From Cytophagales bacterium (lineage in GTDB: Bacteria; Bacteroidota; Bacteroidia; Cytophagales; Spirosomataceae): a stretch of 64,000 bases of DNA. How positions within the stretch are numbered: the stretch's first letter is position 1; every line of letters begins with the position of its first letter. Below are positions 28,348-37,800 of the stretch, piece by piece. Both the position numbers and the translations under genes were made by a program. The notes below the pieces were generated by a model. It did no database searches. It saw nothing but the letters and a program-made list of their open reading frames with translations, and was not told the origin of the DNA. The stretch spans positions 1-64,000 of the forward strand of contig JANSYO010000004.1 of the NCBI GenBank assembly GCA_024742395.1. The letters run 5' to 3'.

Positions 28348-28407
28348 TTTGAGGAAACAGAAACTGAATTTCTTTTACTAATTTTAAGTATAAACCCTAA
28401 CATTGAA

Positions 28408-29298
28408 ATGACATCCAGAAGAAATGTAATAAAGACCATTGGAACTGTAGCCGCTACATCCATGACAGGTGGTGCAGCCATGGCCAGCCAAAAAATGATG
28501 AACCCTAAAGGAGAATTAAAAAACAACATAAAGCACTCGGTATGCAGATGGTGCTATAGCTCAATAGACTTTGAAACCCTTTGTCAGGGAGTAAAAGATA
28601 TTGGTATGGCCTCTATTGAACTTACAGGACCAGGGGAATGGCCTATCTTAAAAAAATATGGATTAACGGCGGCTATTGGCTGGGGCGACTGGCCCAAAGG
28701 TACCGGACTGACAAACTTTTTTGCCGACCCCAAAAACCATGATGTATTAGTTGCGTTTTACGAAGATCTCCTGCCAAAAGCAGCTGCTAATGGTATAAAG
28801 AATATCATTTGTTTTTCAGGAAACAGAAATGGTATGGATAATTACACAGGAATGATTAATTGTGCCCAAGTGATCAGAAGGCTTATTCCAACCTGCGAGA
28901 AGTATGATGTTGTACTCTCTATGGAGTTATTAAGTTCACGTGACAGCCACAGAGATTACATGTGCGACCACATCGACTGGGGTGTATCACTTTGCGAAAT
29001 GGTGAATTCAGAGTATTTCAAATTGCTTTATGATATTTTCCATATGCAGAGCATGCATGGAGACCATATCAGAAACATCAGAAGGTACGGTAAATACATC
29101 AGCCACTATCATACCGGCGGAATGCCAGGCAGAAAGGAAATAGATGAAACGCAGGAAATTTACTACCCAGCAGTTATTAAAGCCTTGATTGATTCCGGAT
29201 ACAAAGGATATTTAGGCCAGGAATTTATTCCTACTCCGAAAGATACCAAAGGCATGCTGGCTTCACTGGAACGTTGCGTAAAAATCTGTGATGTTTAA
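28408..29298 (+). CDS. Exported sugar isomerase/epimerase (hydroxypyruvate-isomerase-like TIM barrel)
   Basis: A 296-residue TIM-barrel protein of the xylose-isomerase/AP-endonuclease-2 superfamily. It has a twin-arginine-like leader (MTSRRNVIKTIGTVAATSMTGGAAMA), so export with bound metal is likely. The barrel shows IELTGPGEWPILKKYGL, VLSMELLSS (metal-binding Glu), LLYDIFHMQ (Asp/His) and GYLGQEFIPT (final Glu), the usual metal ligands. It resembles hydroxypyruvate isomerases but may epimerise or isomerise keto-sugar products. It is the last gene of the DUF1080 series and is followed by a strong terminator. AACCCTA lies eight bases before the start. Confidence 0.85.
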   Translation: MTSRRNVIKTIGTVAATSMTGGAAMASQKMMNPKGELKNNIKHSVCRWCYSSIDFETLCQGVKDIGMASIELTGPGEWPILKKYGLTAAIGWGDWPKGTGLTNFFADPKNHDVLVAFYEDLLPKAAANGIKNIICFSGNRNGMDNYTGMINCAQVIRRLIPTCEKYDVVLSMELLSSRDSHRDYMCDHIDWGVSLCEMVNSEYFKLLYDIFHMQSMHGDHIRNIRRYGKYISHYHTGGMPGRKEIDETQEIYYPAVIKALIDSGYKGYLGQEFIPTPKDTKGMLASLERCVKICDV

Positions 29299-29320
29299 AA
29301 ACCATTTACTTTGATTATTT

Positions 29321-29353
29321 AAGCGAAGAGTTTTTACTCTTCGCTTTTTTTAT
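29321..29353 (+). terminator. Terminator closing the catabolic series
   Basis: AAGCGAAGAG and CTCTTCGCTT form a perfect ten-pair stem with a six-base loop, followed by seven T. It also serves the end of the opposing OmpA-type gene. Confidence 0.93.
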
Positions 29354-30567
29354 TCTATCCCTAGGATTAGCATTTCTACTCTTCTATTCTTTTCAGGCTC
29401 ATCCTCGCTAATAGGTTTGTCTGGCCCGTAACCCACGGTCCGAATTCGCTTCGCTGATATTCCTTTCTTAATTAAATACCCTTTGCAAGATTCCGCTCTT
29501 TCCTCTGACAGACGTAAATTCTCTCTTCTGCTTCCCTCTGTAGAAGTATGACCACTAATTTGAATTCTCATTTCAGGGTAATGCAAAAGCAATTGATAAA
29601 CATCTTCTAATTGGGCAAGTGAAGAGCTTGTCAATTCAGAGCTGGATTGCTGAAAAATAATATTTTCTAAAACCAAATTTTCTCCCTCCTTTACTATTTC
29701 ATTCCCCACCTTATAATCTTGAATTTCTATTATTTCGGGACTGTACACCGGGGATTTATCCCTTTTTCTAAATTGTAAAGGCTGACTCAATGTTACAAAA
29801 ACAGCATTGGTAGTATGATGCAAAACATTTGTAGCAAAGCGATTCCCGTCTCTATAAAAATCTATTTGTTCATCATATAATGGAGTCAATGAAAAGCTAA
29901 AACCCAATTCCAGATTGGCCGGACTATCCATAAAGTCAACCTCCTGACCTATACCAAGATAGAAACTAGATCTTTGAACTTTCTGAACAGTATTTGAAAA
30001 AACTAATCCCGTTCCGAAATCATTCAGATAATTTCCAGTGGTTTCAGAAGGGTCTTGCTTTCTTACTTTCCTTTCATTATTGGAAAAAATATTGGGCTGA
30101 AAATTAATAGCACCAGAAAAGTAAAGATTATAGGTTTTGACTTTAGCACCTATACCATAATCTAAAAAACTAAAATTATCGTAAAAGCCATCCACAAGAA
30201 TGCCATTAAACTCGTAGTTCAGACTTTGCCTGTAGGCATTCATCAGATTACTTCTTTGACCTTGGGCATAAATATCTAAAAAAGGAGCCAGTCTTAAGTT
30301 TACTTTTAGGCCGATTCTGTTTGTGGTATTAAAACCAATTTGGGCTTTACCTTGAGAATTAAATGTGGAACCAAAATTGAAAAACTTCCAGAGGTAAGTC
30401 ATTTTTTCATTACCAGACAAGGACTCCTGCCTTGCCGGCATCCTCATCCCTAAACCCATAAAAGGGCTAATACTTATTCTGGAATATTCGTTTTGCCCGC
30501 AAACCTTCTCATTAAGAAGACTGGCAGAAAGAATAAAAAATAACTTTATGACAACCTCTGACTTCAA
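29350..30567 (-). CDS. Outer-membrane protein with C-terminal OmpA peptidoglycan-binding domain
   Basis: A 405-residue protein with a signal peptide (MKSEVVIKLFFILSASLLNEKVCGQ). The first 270 residues alternate beta-strand segments (NRIGLKVNLRLAPFLDIYAQG, SFYLGIGQEVDF), consistent with an outer-membrane barrel. The last 110 residues form an OmpA domain: ENIIFQQSSSELTSSS, then ISGHTSTEGSRRENLRLSEERAESCKGYL and VGYGPDKP. The Asp/Arg pair that binds diaminopimelate appears replaced in part (GHTSTEG), but the arginine in NLRLSEERA is present. It anchors the envelope to peptidoglycan. It stands alone. Confidence 0.85.
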   Translation of the reverse strand: MKSEVVIKLFFILSASLLNEKVCGQNEYSRISISPFMGLGMRMPARQESLSGNEKMTYLWKFFNFGSTFNSQGKAQIGFNTTNRIGLKVNLRLAPFLDIYAQGQRSNLMNAYRQSLNYEFNGILVDGFYDNFSFLDYGIGAKVKTYNLYFSGAINFQPNIFSNNERKVRKQDPSETTGNYLNDFGTGLVFSNTVQKVQRSSFYLGIGQEVDFMDSPANLELGFSFSLTPLYDEQIDFYRDGNRFATNVLHHTTNAVFVTLSQPLQFRKRDKSPVYSPEIIEIQDYKVGNEIVKEGENLVLENIIFQQSSSELTSSSLAQLEDVYQLLLHYPEMRIQISGHTSTEGSRRENLRLSEERAESCKGYLIKKGISAKRIRTVGYGPDKPISEDEPEKNRRVEMLILGIE

Positions 30568-30613
30568 TCAATCGGCAACTTAGGACTACAAGTTACTAGA
30601 ATTGAATGACATT

Positions 30614-31180
30614 CTATTTTACCCTTCGGCAAGAAATCTTCCATGTCGGAAATTGAATGGTCTCCTCACTATTAACCCACTCCCCTATCCATTCAAAACC
30701 CTCTTGACTAATTTCAGAAAAAGTTAATCTGTAAAAACCGGGTGCACCATTTGGGGCTACTTGCTTTTTGTTGAGAACAATGTCTTGCCCTTCCACACCG
30801 CCACTCCAGACAGATAAAACCGACGGTGTAGCCTTATTGGTATAATAATGAACCCGCCAGGTAAGACTATCGGCATCGTATACACGGATGCTTCCAGAAT
30901 GCGAACCATCAGGTTTCAGAGTTTCATCCTGTACTGCATTGCCATTCATGATGTATTTCCATTTCCAAATAATTTCTTCTGGCTCTAACCATTCCTGATT
31001 TGCGTTTCTGGCTTCAGAAATACATGTATATTCACCGATAAACTGACCAAAATCATCCAGTCTTTCATGAGCATTGGGGTTTCTTTTTCCGAAATGATTT
31101 TCTGCTGAAGGCTCGTAACTGTACTGAGCATAAAGTGCATGGGAGAATAGCAAAATTAGTAGTGTAAAGCATTTAATCAT
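30614..31180 (-). CDS. Secreted DUF1579-like protein, function unknown
   Basis: A 188-residue exported protein (MIKCFTLLILLFSHALYAQ). Its mature part has the pattern of DUF1579-like lipocalin-type domains: LDDFGQFIGEYTCISEARN, EIIWKWKYIMNGNAVQDE and IRVYDADSLTWRVHYYTN, ending in a threonine/tryptophan-rich strand. These small domains occur beside catabolic genes in several bacteria, without an established reaction. It lies 47 bases upstream of the OmpA-type gene on the same strand, so the two may be co-transcribed. Confidence 0.7.
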   Translation of the reverse strand: MIKCFTLLILLFSHALYAQYSYEPSAENHFGKRNPNAHERLDDFGQFIGEYTCISEARNANQEWLEPEEIIWKWKYIMNGNAVQDETLKPDGSHSGSIRVYDADSLTWRVHYYTNKATPSVLSVWSGGVEGQDIVLNKKQVAPNGAPGFYRLTFSEISQEGFEWIGEWVNSEETIQFPTWKISCRRVK

Positions 31181-31378
31181 TTGTAAAATTTTAATAAAAC
31201 AAACATAAAGAATGACCGACTAGGGCTCATCCCTCATTAATAGCCAATTGCCCTGAAGAATCAAATTTTCAAAACGAGTCCGTTTTCCTTGATTTAGTCT
31301 ACCCATTTTTAGTATTGGGCTAACATCAGAATCCTCCCTGATATTTTTACTAAGTTTACCTATAAACCTAATTTTATT

Positions 31379-32131
31379 ATGAAATCAATTATCATAACCT
31401 TACTGTTTATTGGCACTATGTTTACTTCCAATGCCACAAAACCAGACACAAGAGTGTACGAACTTCGGGTATATCACTGTCATGATGGCAGAAGACCTGC
31501 CCTAATTAAACGTTTTCAGGATCATACTACCCGTATTTTTGAGAACCACGGAATGGAAAACGTAGCCTACTGGCTACCTACCTCTGATGACATGAAAAAC
31601 GACCTCATTTACATGCTTTCTTATCCTTCAATAGAAGCCCGCAACGCCTCCTGGAAGGCATTTATGGCTGATCCTGAATGGCAAAAAGTATGGGCAGACT
31701 CTAAAAAGAATGGGGATATTGTCGCTTCTGTTGATTCCAAATTTTTAAAAATAGAACCAGAGTTGACCAAAAAGCTAAAGCTGAAAGCAGAGGACCCGGA
31801 AAGAGTTTTTGAATTACGCTCTTATTACTGCCTACCGGGTCGATATCCAAATATAGTTGCCAGGTTCAGAGATCATACCAGAAAGATTTTTGAAGACAAT
31901 GGCATTCAGAATATTGCCTATTGGGGCACAATAGATGAAAAGCAGGAACAGCCACATTTAGTATATATTATAGCCCATGAAAGTCTTGACGGTGCATCGC
32001 AATCATGGGATGCTTTTAGAAAAGACCCAAAATGGATTGCAGCTAAAACGGCCTCAGAAGCCGACGGAAAAATAGTTGAAAGAGTAGAATCCATTTTTAT
32101 GGAGCCACTACCTTTTTCAAAATTAAAATAA
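31379..32131 (+). CDS. Secreted tandem NIPSNAP-domain protein
   Basis: A 250-residue exported protein (signal MKSIIITLLFIGTMFTSNA). It contains two NIPSNAP domains: VYELRVYHCHDGRRPALIKRF (from residue 25) and VFELRSYYCLPGRYPNIVARF (from about residue 142). Each is followed by the typical NVAYW or NIAYW strand and a Ser/Trp helix (ARNASWKAFMADPEW, ASQSWDAFRKDPKW). NIPSNAP domains have a ferredoxin-like fold; their bacterial role is unclear. Exported versions often accompany secreted sugar oxidation proteins, as here. The stop is two bases from that of the opposing TIM-barrel gene. Confidence 0.88.
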   Translation: MKSIIITLLFIGTMFTSNATKPDTRVYELRVYHCHDGRRPALIKRFQDHTTRIFENHGMENVAYWLPTSDDMKNDLIYMLSYPSIEARNASWKAFMADPEWQKVWADSKKNGDIVASVDSKFLKIEPELTKKLKLKAEDPERVFELRSYYCLPGRYPNIVARFRDHTRKIFEDNGIQNIAYWGTIDEKQEQPHLVYIIAHESLDGASQSWDAFRKDPKWIAAKTASEADGKIVERVESIFMEPLPFSKLK

Positions 32132-32133
32132 AG

Positions 32134-33027
32134 CTAGCTATTAAGTATTAGTTTTGAAAAGGCGGGCAAAGCTACGTCTGGATCTGCCAGTTCCGGATGC
32201 CATCTTTTTTCCCATTCAAAACTGACAAAACCTTTATAGTTCATTGTATCAAGAAGCATGAGTATCTCTTTGTATGGCACTTCGCCATCACCCATCAGAG
32301 TATAGTCATGCTTCTCTTTATTACTTAGGTGGCCATCTTTTAACTGAACAAAAGACACATAGTTTTTTAATACCTTCATCATTTCTGAAGGGCTTTCTCC
32401 TGTTTGGTAGTGCATATTAAAAAAGTCCCAGATTAAACCCGTCACCTTCGGGTTCTGCACTTTTAGAACTTCATCAATATCAGCAGAACGAACCAAAGCT
32501 CCATGAGCATCTAACAGCACCTTTACTCCACTTCCTTTGGCGTATTCACCTAATTCCTGTAGTGTCTGTTTCATTAGATTAACAGTAGCTTCTTTAGTGT
32601 AGCCTTCTGGAAATTTGTCTGGAAATACTCTAACAAAGGAAGAATCCATCTTCTCTGCTAAATCAATATAGCCCTTAACCTCATCAATATTCTTCTGTCT
32701 TTTTACCTTGTCATGTTCATGCAAATGGGCTGAGGTATTCAGGTTCACTACCTCAATGCCCGCATCATCTGCTATTCGTTTTGACTCTTTCCAGGCGGTG
32801 CCTTTAAAATAGGGGCTATCTAATATATTTATCTGATCCTGTACTCCTCGAACTTCTACCCCTTTATAATTATACAGAACAGCCTTATCAATAATCTCCT
32901 GCCAGCCCCAACTTGGTGTACCCAAGGTGGTGTAACATAGCTTCCATTTTCTTTTATAGGCCGCAGAGCTCAAAAACGGCATAAAAGAACCAGCAAGTGA
33001 AGCAAGGATAAAATCACGTCTATTCAT
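32134..33027 (-). CDS. Exported sugar isomerase/epimerase (TIM barrel)
   Basis: A 297-residue protein with a twin-arginine-like leader (MNRRDFILASLAGSFMPFLSSAA). The xylose-isomerase-like barrel shows YKGVEVRGV, RVFPDKFPEG, VKVLLDAHGALV, GLIWDFFNMH and GFVSFEWEKRW, giving the expected Asp/His/Glu metal ligands. It is a different subfamily from the isomerase at 28408, so the two may act on different keto-sugars. The cupin gene lies 69 bases upstream on the same strand, separated by a terminator, so this gene probably has its own transcript. Confidence 0.85.
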   Translation of the reverse strand: MNRRDFILASLAGSFMPFLSSAAYKRKWKLCYTTLGTPSWGWQEIIDKAVLYNYKGVEVRGVQDQINILDSPYFKGTAWKESKRIADDAGIEVVNLNTSAHLHEHDKVKRQKNIDEVKGYIDLAEKMDSSFVRVFPDKFPEGYTKEATVNLMKQTLQELGEYAKGSGVKVLLDAHGALVRSADIDEVLKVQNPKVTGLIWDFFNMHYQTGESPSEMMKVLKNYVSFVQLKDGHLSNKEKHDYTLMGDGEVPYKEILMLLDTMNYKGFVSFEWEKRWHPELADPDVALPAFSKLILNS

Positions 33028-33035
33028 TGTATATC

Positions 33036-33075
33036 AAAAAAGGGTTGCCGAAAATACACATTTCAACAACCCTTT
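33036..33075 (-). terminator. Terminator of the cupin gene
   Basis: AAAGGGTTG (33039-33047) and CAACCCTTT (33067-33075) pair around a 19-base loop; on the minus strand the stem is followed by extra T. It lies between the cupin gene and the isomerase start. Confidence 0.75.
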
Positions 33076-33096
33076 CATACAAGGTAGAAATCTATT

Positions 33097-33936
33097 TTAA
33101 ACAGAAGCTCTTTCAGCAGCTTTGTTTTCTTTCCAGTCCCTCCATTTCGCTCCCATCACCTTAGTCATGCCTCTGTCTACAAGCTGATGACGTACCAGAT
33201 TGTAGCCTCCTTTCACGAAGGTAAATACCGAGTCATTGGCTCTCAAAGCCAAACTAAAACCTCCATCTACATAACGGATATGATGCCACCACAAGGAAGG
33301 AATAAACGCTGTTTCTCCATGTCCAAATGTGGCTTCGTATCCTACAAGGTTTTTAGCCGCCGGAAATTTATCAAAATCAGGATTTTCAGGATCAAAATGA
33401 CTCATGACCGTATACGGGTGATGATATAAATTTTTGCTCTGATCTGGCCCGAAAAGGATTATTTTCTTTCGTGTTTGAAACTGAGTTAAAAACACATTGG
33501 AGCAGTCCATGTCATAATGCAGATTGGTCACAGAATCCTTTCCCCCAAAAAAGACAAATTTGTAGCTTTTGATAAACCCATCCATAATGTTAGGATAGAT
33601 AATATCATTGGCTAATTCAGGCACTTTTTTGAAAATATCAAAAAGGAAAATCCTTAAGTCAATCGGCTCATTAGCCTCTACCAAATCCAGATAATCACCA
33701 AAACGCATGGTTTTAGCAATCTTAAAATATTTATCAGGATCGTGATAATGCTTATCAATTAGAGGCACCTCAATATGACCGTGGGTATTTCTTAACCAAT
33801 CAAAAGTCCACTTGTCTCTGGCTGGCCAGTCCTTAATTAAATCTGTAAATATAACCGGCTTTTTGGGCTTAAGATAGTTCTCAATAAACTCCTCTCTACT
33901 TAAATTGCTTCTTCTTTCTATTGGTAATAACTTCAT
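33097..33936 (-). CDS. Cupin-like JmjC-domain oxygenase
   Basis: A 279-residue cytoplasmic protein of the Cupin_8/JmjC type, which uses Fe(II) and 2-oxoglutarate to hydroxylate proteins or small molecules. The opening (LSREEFIENYLKPKKPVIF) matches the start of this family. The metal-binding HxD lies in NLHYDMD (His140, Asp142). The distal histidine is probably in WWHHIRY (His218 or 219), after FIPSLWWHH. A lysine or tyrosine for 2-oxoglutarate is plausible (RKKIILFGP). The target is unknown. It is a single gene by context. Confidence 0.85.
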   Translation of the reverse strand: MKLLPIERRSNLSREEFIENYLKPKKPVIFTDLIKDWPARDKWTFDWLRNTHGHIEVPLIDKHYHDPDKYFKIAKTMRFGDYLDLVEANEPIDLRIFLFDIFKKVPELANDIIYPNIMDGFIKSYKFVFFGGKDSVTNLHYDMDCSNVFLTQFQTRKKIILFGPDQSKNLYHHPYTVMSHFDPENPDFDKFPAAKNLVGYEATFGHGETAFIPSLWWHHIRYVDGGFSLALRANDSVFTFVKGGYNLVRHQLVDRGMTKVMGAKWRDWKENKAAERASV

Positions 33937-34114
33937 AGCATCAAAATGTTGAACTCACTAAGACACTCTTTTGAGTAATCGTATGTTCTAAAGTCGAGAA
34001 TTCTCAAAAAAGTTTAATTTTTCCGAAATTTTTGTTTTGACAGTTTACGCAATTCCTTCACAAAGGAAACGTATTTTATAAAGACAAAATAATCTACTTG
34101 ACAAATTATTTTAA

Positions 34115-34702
34115 ATGACGAAAATCATAAACAGGGTTCTGGCTATAACGGTCTTAGCATTCCTAATATTCTTTGGATGGAATGTACTAAGTGGTAATTT
34201 CAAAAACCCATTTGGTATAAAGACAATCGAAAGCACCCATTCCCTCATTCTTGAAAAAACAAAAGCTTTAGGAAATCTTGAGCTCGTAACCTTTCAGTTC
34301 AAAGACATAATTGATCAAAAACTCTCAAGAGACTATTTGCCAGACCCAAGAGCATTACTTATTGTTCATGGGGAGGCTGTAGGCTGTATCAATCTTTCTA
34401 AAATACAAAAGGAGGACATTCGTTCTGAAGGAGACACTATTACCATTATGCTTCCCCAGCCAGAGCTTTGTCAGTATAAGATTGATCATGCTAAGTCTTC
34501 TATTTATGATGCTCAATATGCCTTTATGAATGAAGCTTTACTTTTTGAAGAGGCATATAAATCTGCCGAAAAGAAATTAAAACAGTCTGCATTAGAATCA
34601 GGTATCTTAGAAACAACGAAAGAGAATGCTCAAACAATGCTGAAACCACTGCTAGAAAGTATCTCTCAAAAACCGGTTTTACTTAAATTTACAGACAATT
34701 AA
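34115..34702 (+). CDS. Membrane-anchored DUF4230 protein
   Basis: A 195-residue protein with an N-terminal membrane helix (residues 7-24, VLAITVLAFLIFFGWNVL). The rest matches DUF4230: ALGNLELVTFQFKDII, then ALLIVHGEAVGCINLSKI and DTITIMLPQPELCQYKID, followed by a charged helix. DUF4230 proteins are common in Bacteroidota without a known function; an envelope role is inferred. It stands directly upstream of secA, but with a 150-base gap holding secA's own promoter. Confidence 0.8.
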   Translation: MTKIINRVLAITVLAFLIFFGWNVLSGNFKNPFGIKTIESTHSLILEKTKALGNLELVTFQFKDIIDQKLSRDYLPDPRALLIVHGEAVGCINLSKIQKEDIRSEGDTITIMLPQPELCQYKIDHAKSSIYDAQYAFMNEALLFEEAYKSAEKKLKQSALESGILETTKENAQTMLKPLLESISQKPVLLKFTDN

Positions 34703-34738
34703 GCTGGCTGCTAACGAAACAACATATAAAAACAACCA

Positions 34739-34756
34739 TCAAAGTGGCCATTTTGA
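34739..34756. repeat. 18-base near-palindrome upstream of the secA promoter
   Basis: TCAAAGTGGCCATTTTGA is a palindrome apart from one G/T pair. It lies 26 bases upstream of the secA TTG element and could be an operator. Confidence 0.5.
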
Positions 34757-34781
34757 CCGCTTTTCAATTACAGCACTATTC

Positions 34782-34814
34782 TTGTAACGAAACTGCTTGA
34801 ATTGAGTAAATTTG
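34782..34814 (+). promoter_or_regulatory. secA promoter
   Basis: TTG (34782-34784), a 22-base spacer and TAAATTTG (34807-34814) fully match the Bacteroidota consensus. The start codon follows 38 bases later. Confidence 0.75.
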
Positions 34815-34852
34815 CACTCTCAAATTAAGAACGAAAGAATTCATATATAATA

Positions 34853-37800
34853 ATGTTAAATTTTTTAAGCAAAGGGTTTTCAAAGGTATTTGGTACTAAG
34901 TCAGACAGAGATGTCAAGGAACTAACGCCTTTTGTAAACGCCACCAATGAGGAGTTTGCCAAGCTGAGTTCACTCAGCAATGATGACTTCAGAGCTAAAA
35001 CAAAAGAACTTCAGGACTATATTAAGTCTTCATTGAAGTCTATAACTGACGAAATTACCGAATTAAAAGAGAGGGCTGAAACTGATGATAGTCTGAGTAT
35101 TGACGATAAAGAGGCTATCTTCAAACAAATTGACGACCTGGTTGCCAAAGAAGATGAAGAACTTGAGGTAGTCTTGCTTGAAATCCTTCCAAGAGCATTT
35201 GCTATTGTTAAAGAAACTGCCAGAAGATTTAAGGAGAATGACCACCTGACAGTCACAGCTTCTCATTTAGATAGAGAGTTGGCCATGAAAAAGGGCCACA
35301 TCACTATTGATGGGGATAAAGCCACCTGGAACAGTGAGTGGGAAGCAGCAGGAAATCTTATTAAATGGGATATGCTTCATTATGATGTTCAGATCATTGG
35401 TGGTGCAGCTCTTCATTCAGGAAAAATTGCCGAAATGCAAACTGGTGAGGGTAAGACATTAGTAGCTACGCTCCCTGCCTTTTTAAATGCCTTGGCAGGT
35501 AAAGGCGTGCATATTGTTACAGTCAATGACTACCTGGCACGACGTGACTCTGAGTGGATGGCTCCAATATTTGAATTTCATGGTATTACCTGTGATTGTA
35601 TAGACAAATATGCAGCAAACTCTCAAGCCAGAAGAAATGCGTACAACTCAGGCATTGTATATGGAACCAATAATGAATTCGGTTTTGATTATTTGAGAGA
35701 CAATATGGTGACCAACCCGAAAGAACTTGTTCAGGGTAAACACCACTTTGCGATGATTGATGAGGTTGACTCCGTTCTAATTGATGATGCTCGTACTCCG
35801 TTAATTATTAGTGGACCAATGGCAAAAAAGGGCGACGAAGCCCTGTTCAATTCCTTAAAGCCAAGAATAGCTCAGGTGGTTGAAGTGCAAAAAACATTGG
35901 TAAATAATTACCTGAACGAAGCAAAAAAACTTGTTAAAGAAGGTGATATGAAGGAAGCTGGTCTTCCCTTATTCCGTGCTTACAGAGGTTTACCAAAAAG
36001 TAAGCCTTTGATAAAATTCCTTTCTGAATCTGGTATGAAAAAGCTTTTGCTGGAGACAGAAGCAGTTTATATTGCCGAAAACAATAAGCTCATGCCTCAG
36101 GCAGACGAGCCTTTGTACTTTACCATTGATGAAAAAAATAACTCTATAGAGTTGACTGATAAGGGTATTGACTACTTAACAGGTCATGATGAAGATCCAA
36201 ATTTCTTTGTTATGCCAGATTTGTCAATTGATATTGATAAAATTGACAAAAGTGATTTGAGCGAACAAGATAAGATTCTCAAGAGAGATGAAATTATCAG
36301 AGACTACGCTACCAAAGCAGAACGTATCCACGCGATTAACCAATTACTTAAATCTTATTGTCTATTTGAGAAGGATGTAGATTATGTCCTTATGGATGGC
36401 AAAGTGAAGATTGTAGATGAACAAACCGGTCGTGTAATGGATGGTAGAAGATGGTCTGATGGTTTGCACCAGGCAGTCGAAGCTAAAGAAAATGTTAAAG
36501 TGGAGGATTCTACTCAGACATATGCCACAATTACACTTCAGAATTACTTCAGAATGTATCACAAACTGGCAGGTATGACCGGTACCGCAGAAACTGAAGC
36601 AGGTGAATTCTGGAAAATCTACAAGCTGGATGTGATGTCCATTCCAACTAACAGGCCGGTAGTTAGAGAAGATTTGCAAGATAAAGTTTATAAAACGGTA
36701 AGAGAAAAATACAATGCTGTAGCAGATGAAATTACCGATTTAGTACAACAAGGCAGACCTGTTCTGGTAGGTACTACTTCTGTAGAAAATTCAGAAATAA
36801 TGAGTAAAATGCTTAGCATCAGAAAAATACCACATCAGGTACTGAATGCCAAACAGCATGCCAGAGAAGCCGACATTGTGGCAGAAGCCGGAAAACCGGG
36901 CACTGTAACCATAGCCACTAACATGGCGGGACGTGGTACAGACATTAAACTTTCTCCAGACAGTAAGTCTGCCGGCGGTTTGGCCATTATTGGTACAGAA
37001 CGCCATGAATCACGAAGAGTAGACAGACAGCTCCGTGGTCGTGCAGGTCGTCAGGGTGATCCTGGATCTTCCCAGTTTTTTGTGAGCTTAGAGGATAGCC
37101 TGATGCGTCTTTTCTTCTCAGATAGAACCGCTAAAATAATGGATAAGCTTGGCATGGAAGAGGGTGAAGTAATTCAACACTCTATGATCACCAACTCCAT
37201 TGAAAGAGCTCAGAGAAAAGTAGAAGAAAATAACTTTGGAATGCGTAAACGTCTCATAGAATATGATGATGTGATGAACATACAAAGAGACACTATTTAT
37301 AAGCGTAGAAAAAATGCTCTTTATGGTGACAGACTTTCTCTGGACATTGCCAACGTTCTTTATGACACTTGCCACACCATTCTAATTAATGCCAATGGCA
37401 ATTACGATGAATTTGAATTAAGGTCACTTCAGAACCTAGGCTTCAAGCCTGACATTAGTCGTGAGGAGTTTGACCGAAGTGGTAATAAAATAGAAGGTAA
37501 ATTCTTTGAATTAGCTCAAGCTCATTATAACGAAAAGAATCAGGCCATTGCCCAAAAAACCATTCCTGTTCTTAAAAATGTACTGAATGACAGAAATGCT
37601 TTAAAAGACGAGCCATTTATGGCTGTAATTGGTGATGGTACAAAGAACATTGCGGTTTTCTGCGATATGCAGAAAACTGTAGACTCTAATGGTAAAGACC
37701 TGATAAAAGAAATGGAGAAATCTATTTCTCTTGGGGTGATAGATCAGCAATGGAAAGAGCATCTGAGAGACATGGATGACCTGAAACAATCGGTTCAAAA

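Noticed and set aside
33039-33075. AACCCT upstream of the isomerase at 32134-33027 as another copy of the leader motif
   Set aside because: Here the word is one arm of the cupin gene's terminator, so it has another explanation.
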